Source of the DNA: Candidatus Komeilibacteria bacterium RIFCSPLOWO2_01_FULL_45_10
GTDB taxonomy: Bacteria; Patescibacteriota; Patescibacteriia; UBA1558; UBA10009
Assembly: GCA_001818835.1 (NCBI GenBank)
Contig: MHKL01000005.1
Span: 1 to 7,703, forward strand
Length of the DNA stretch: 7,703 bases
Reading direction: 5' to 3'
Shown here piece by piece: positions 5,943-7,703 of the stretch (position 1 is the first letter of the stretch; every line of letters begins with the position of its first letter). The translations under genes were made by a program, and so were the position numbers. The notes under the pieces are model-generated. The model saw nothing but the letters and a program-made list of their open reading frames with translations. It made no database searches and was not told the origin of the DNA.

Positions 5943-6368
5943 TTACTTCTTGGATTTTTCCTGCTTGGCGCCGTAAAGCGAGCGGCCTTGTTTGCGGTTA
6001 TCCACGCCCAGAGCATCATAACGGCCGCGGACAATGTGGTAACGGACGCCCGGCAAATCCTTAACGCGGCCGCCCCTGATCATGACAATGGAGTGCTCCT
6101 GCAAATTGTGGCCGACGCCCGGAATGTAGGCCGTCACTTCCATGCCGTTACTTAACCGGACGCGGGCGATTTTCCTTAAAGCTGAGTTCGGTTTTTTAGG
6201 GGTCATAGTCGTCACCTTAACGCAAACGCCTCTTTTAAACGGCGAACCCTCCGACTCAATGGTTTTCGTTCTCTTTAAAGTGTTTTGCCTAAGCAACAAA
6301 GCCGGCGTCTTGGATTTTCTCTTGGACATTTTTCTGGGTTTTCTGATTAATTGACTAATGGTTGGCAT
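5943..6368 (-). CDS. rpsL: 30S ribosomal protein S12
   Basis: 141 residues. S12 lies at the decoding centre and helps control accuracy. It begins [11 protein letters not shown] (2-12) and carries the conserved [11 protein letters not shown] (56-66), GHNLQEHS (86-93) and [13 protein letters not shown] (99-111) segments. Lysines at the two classic streptomycin-resistance positions are present (K58 and K103, equal to E. coli K43 and K88), as is the aspartate that is methylthiolated in many bacteria (D104). Compared with E. coli, there is an insertion of about 15 residues before KRGVC (46-50), as in Firmicutes and cyanobacteria, so this is the long S12 form and not an error. It is first in the str operon, with a strong promoter about 33 bases upstream. 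The leader of about 26 bases has no Shine-Dalgarno. Confidence 0.98.
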   Translation of the reverse strand: MPTISQLIRKPRKMSKRKSKTPALLLRQNTLKRTKTIESEGSPFKRGVCVKVTTMTPKKPNSALRKIARVRLSNGMEVTAYIPGVGHNLQEHSIVMIRGGRVKDLPGVRYHIVRGRYDALGVDNRKQGRSLYGAKQEKSKK

Positions 6369-6400
6369 CTTTTAAATAATTAGTAATTAAGGTTGACGGG

Positions 6401-6429
6401 ATTATATAATAAAAAAGATAACCAGTCAA
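6401..6429 (-). promoter_or_regulatory. Near-consensus housekeeping promoter of the str operon
   Basis: On the minus strand, TTGACT (6429-6424) is separated by exactly 17 bases from TATAAT (6406-6401). This is 5/6 and 6/6 of the sigma-70 consensus at ideal spacing. Transcription should start near 6394, giving a leader of about 26 bases before the rpsL ATG at 6368. Its strength suits a ribosomal-protein operon. Confidence 0.85.
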
Positions 6430-6434
6430 GCTTG

Positions 6435-6461
6435 CCCGCCTAAATTAAAAATTTTGGCGGG
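6435..6461. repeat. Inverted repeat just upstream of the rpsL -35 box
   Basis: CCCGCC (6435-6440) pairs with GGCGGG (6456-6461). After one mismatch, AAATT (6442-6446) pairs with AATTT (6450-6454) around an AAA loop, giving a nearly continuous 12-position stem. It ends 5 bases upstream of the -35 hexamer. No T run follows on either strand. It could be a protein-binding operator or simply an intergenic palindrome; its A/T-rich centre could also act as an UP-like element. Confidence 0.5.
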
Positions 6462-6553
6462 TGGGACCGATTATCAGCCACTAAATTTTATCAATTGGAA
6501 CCTAATCCACTGGTTGATAGTGTAACAAAAGCTGGGAATAATGTCAAGGTTAA

Positions 6554-6589
6554 ATCCCGCACCTCGAGCGAAGTCGAGAGGTGCGGGAT
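6554..6589. repeat. Large 12-bp palindrome beyond the terminator
   Basis: ATCCCGCACCTC (6554-6565) pairs perfectly with GAGGTGCGGGAT (6578-6589). The centre (CGAGCGAAGTCG) can re-pair as CTCGA/TCGAG. It lies directly after the T run of the preceding terminator on the minus strand, and is itself followed there only by TTTAACC. It is either a second, back-up terminator or a REP-like intergenic element. The gap from 6462 to 6553 shows nothing else I can support. Confidence 0.6.
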
Positions 6590-6590
6590 A

Positions 6591-6617
6591 AAAAAAGGCC
6601 ATCCCAATGGGGTGGCC
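6591..6617 (-). terminator. Intrinsic terminator of the HD/79-residue gene pair
   Basis: On the minus strand, GGCCACCCC pairs with GGGATGGCC (6617-6597; 9 bp including one G-U) around a 3-base loop, followed at once by six T (6596-6591). It lies 13 bases after the stop codon of the 79-residue gene. It insulates the str operon promoter from upstream transcription. Confidence 0.9.
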
Positions 6618-6630
6618 TATGCGTGACTAC

Positions 6631-6870
6631 TTAATTTTCAATGGCCTCAATGGCTGGGGTAATGTGAGTACATTCCCCATGGTGAAGCAGGTAAACCGCT
6701 TTGCCTACTGCCGGATCTTCTGCAACACCATTAAGGTGTTCTATGCTTCCGGCACCAGGGTCGGCATAAACCGGAATACCTTGGTCAACTTTTTTCCCGC
6801 CCTTTGTCAAGATAAATTCATCGCCGCTGGCGGAAAGTTCAAAACTCTCCCCTCCTGCCCTAAACTTCAT
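6631..6870 (-). CDS. Unrecognised small soluble protein, 79 residues
   Basis: I do not recognise this protein. It has no membrane segment or signal peptide and is mildly acidic. The first 35 residues alternate charged and hydrophobic positions (MKFRAGGESFELSASGDEF and ILTKGGKKVDQGIPVYAD), suggesting a small beta-sheet domain. The second half has AVGKAVYLLHHGECTH (about 54-69), whose clustered His-His, Cys and His could bind a metal, followed by ITPAIEAIEN at the end. Coding is well supported by a perfect AGGAGG 5 bases before the ATG, by tight coupling to the HD gene (9-base gap, with the stop codon overlapping the ribosome-binding site), and by an intrinsic terminator right after its stop. 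The close pairing suggests it works with, or regulates, the HD phosphohydrolase. Confidence 0.8.
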   Translation of the reverse strand: MKFRAGGESFELSASGDEFILTKGGKKVDQGIPVYADPGAGSIEHLNGVAEDPAVGKAVYLLHHGECTHITPAIEAIEN

Positions 6871-6875
6871 CTTTG

Positions 6876-6881
6876 CCTCCT
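6876..6881 (-). promoter_or_regulatory. Perfect Shine-Dalgarno AGGAGG overlapping the HD stop codon
   Basis: On the minus strand, AGGAGG lies 5 bases before the ATG at 6870. Its first two bases are the last two of the TAG stop codon of the HD gene (6882-6880). It fixes the start of the 79-residue gene and implies translational coupling. It is the only strong Shine-Dalgarno in the window. Confidence 0.9.
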
Positions 6882-7703
6882 ATATTTGAAAATTACCAAT
6901 GATTTTTTGATTGATGCCTAATTGCAAACCGATTTGCCTGATTGTTTCGTTCAGCCGTTCTTTCATCTTGAGCATTCCGCCTTTGGCTTGAATGGTACTA
7001 GAGTTGTATTCACCGTTATTGGAAAATTCTTCCTGAATGGCTGGCAAAACATTATCCTGCTTAAGCCGACTAAAAATTTTTTCCGTTGCTTCAATCAATT
7101 CTCTGACTTTTTCTTTAGCCGCTGGAGACAAAACCGCTTGGTCTAACGCCCTGACGCCGGCCAGGACATTTTCAAAAGTTTCTTCCAGAATCAAGATGTT
7201 CTTTTGGGCGGCCGCTGTGGCATCTTGCTTTAAAAAATCAGGGCTGATTAACCGAAAACCGACATTTTTAAAACCAATGTTGGCCAGCATATCGGCGTCA
7301 AAAACAACCTGATCAACCTTATCCTGCGGTTCCGGGAAACGCTGACCTTTATTCATCCTGACCAAAAAAGGATGGTTCATGTGCCGTTCAATGGCTTCTT
7401 TGACTTTTTCTATGATTTCATCGGTAATCTCCACGCCTTCAAAAACCTGCCCTTTCATCCCCTCAAGCATTGTTTCGGCATATTCAACGCCTTTTAAATG
7501 ATGGCCCATTAAATCGGAATTTAATTTGCCACTGTCATGCAGAATGGTGGCTAAGGTGGCCGCTGTTTTTTCTTCTTGAGATAAATCCGGCTGTGCTTCA
7601 ACTAGCCCGTTGGCGTAACCTAAAACAATATTGTTATGAGTGGCCAGATTTGGGCGCATCATCATTCTCTCGGGCCGGCCCTGGCAGTCATTCTCGTATT
7701 GTC
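6880..7703 (-). CDS. HD-domain metal-dependent phosphohydrolase, possibly 5'-incomplete
   Basis: The frame is open to the right edge. Three consecutive ATG codons at 7665-7657 offer an internal start (261 residues from 7665), with GAGAG just before them as a modest ribosome-binding site. Whether the gene starts there or outside the window cannot be decided. Counting from 7665, the HD metal and phosphate ligands are H10 (ATHNN), H43-D44 (TILHDSGKL), H55/H56 (MGHHLKG), H95 (ERHMNHP), and D123 or D125 (VFDADMLANIG). This is the full H...HD...H...H...D pattern of the superfamily, so catalysis is likely intact. Such enzymes cleave phosphate esters of nucleotides or signal molecules; the substrate cannot be read here. 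The C-terminal half (about 145-261) is helical and charged, possibly coiled coil, and I cannot assign it. It is followed by the 79-residue gene in the same transcript. Confidence 0.85.
   Translation of the reverse strand, partial: QYENDCQGRPERMMMRPNLATHNNIVLGYANGLVEAQPDLSQEEKTAATLATILHDSGKLNSDLMGHHLKGVEYAETMLEGMKGQVFEGVEITDEIIEKVKEAIERHMNHPFLVRMNKGQRFPEPQDKVDQVVFDADMLANIGFKNVGFRLISPDFLKQDATAAAQKNILILEETFENVLAGVRALDQAVLSPAAKEKVRELIEATEKIFSRLKQDNVLPAIQEEFSNNGEYNSSTIQAKGGMLKMKERLNETIRQIGLQLGINQKIIGNFQI

Noticed and set aside
5849..6034. Minus-strand 61-residue frame between rpsL and rpsG
   Set aside because: Most of it overlaps rpsL in another frame and the rest crosses the intercistronic hairpin; no start signal.
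6462..6553. Possible tRNA or small RNA in the gap before the rpsL promoter
   Set aside because: No T-loop GTTCGA-like box or cloverleaf could be found; only a weak interrupted ATCAA/TTGAT pairing.
6607..6921. Plus-strand 104-residue frame opposite the 79-residue gene
   Set aside because: The opposite strand has a perfect Shine-Dalgarno, coupled upstream gene and terminator, whereas this frame has none.

Overview
The window is about 7.7 kb from a bacterium of moderate G+C. Every convincing gene lies on the minus strand, so transcription runs right to left. Compact spacing, the long Gram-positive/cyanobacterial-type S12, short intergenic AT-rich leaders and a membrane-anchored thiol-redox cassette made of small proteins fit a Candidatus Patescibacteria (CPR) genome. 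That placement is an inference from gene content and style, not from a marker phylogeny. The eight complete genes with a visible stop and the HD gene use TAA or TAG and none uses TGA; I saw no sign of UGA recoding. Genes at both ends run, or may run, off the window.

Right part (7703 to 6591): an HD-domain phosphohydrolase, possibly incomplete at its 5' end, is followed after 9 bases by an unrecognised 79-residue protein. The second gene has a perfect AGGAGG ribosome-binding site that overlaps the stop codon of the HD gene. A textbook intrinsic terminator ends the pair, and a second large palindrome sits just beyond it.

Middle part (6461 to 3164): a near-consensus promoter (TTGACT, 17 bases, TATAAT) drives rpsL, rpsG and fusA, the core of the str operon (ribosomal proteins S12 and S7, elongation factor G). 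The 104-base rpsL-rpsG gap contains an 8-bp hairpin where many bacteria carry the S7 autoregulatory site. tuf does not follow fusA. A repeat-rich gap of about 200 bases with an AT-rich terminator candidate separates this operon from the next.

Left part (3026 to 1): a perfect extended -10 promoter lies so close to the start codon that the transcript should be leaderless. It opens a five-gene set: a two-helix membrane protein with two cysteines in its outer loop, a membrane-anchored DsbA-like thioredoxin (CPYC), a membrane-anchored DUF1573 protein with a Cys-Met-Cys motif, a CcdA-like electron carrier with doubled cysteines in both key helices, and the N-terminal 120 residues of another single-pass membrane protein. 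In the most likely reading, CcdA brings reducing equivalents across the membrane to the extracytoplasmic thiol or metal sites of the other proteins. This small cassette is the most interesting part of the window.

A further pattern is that almost none of the starts has a Shine-Dalgarno sequence, while the 79-residue gene has a perfect one.
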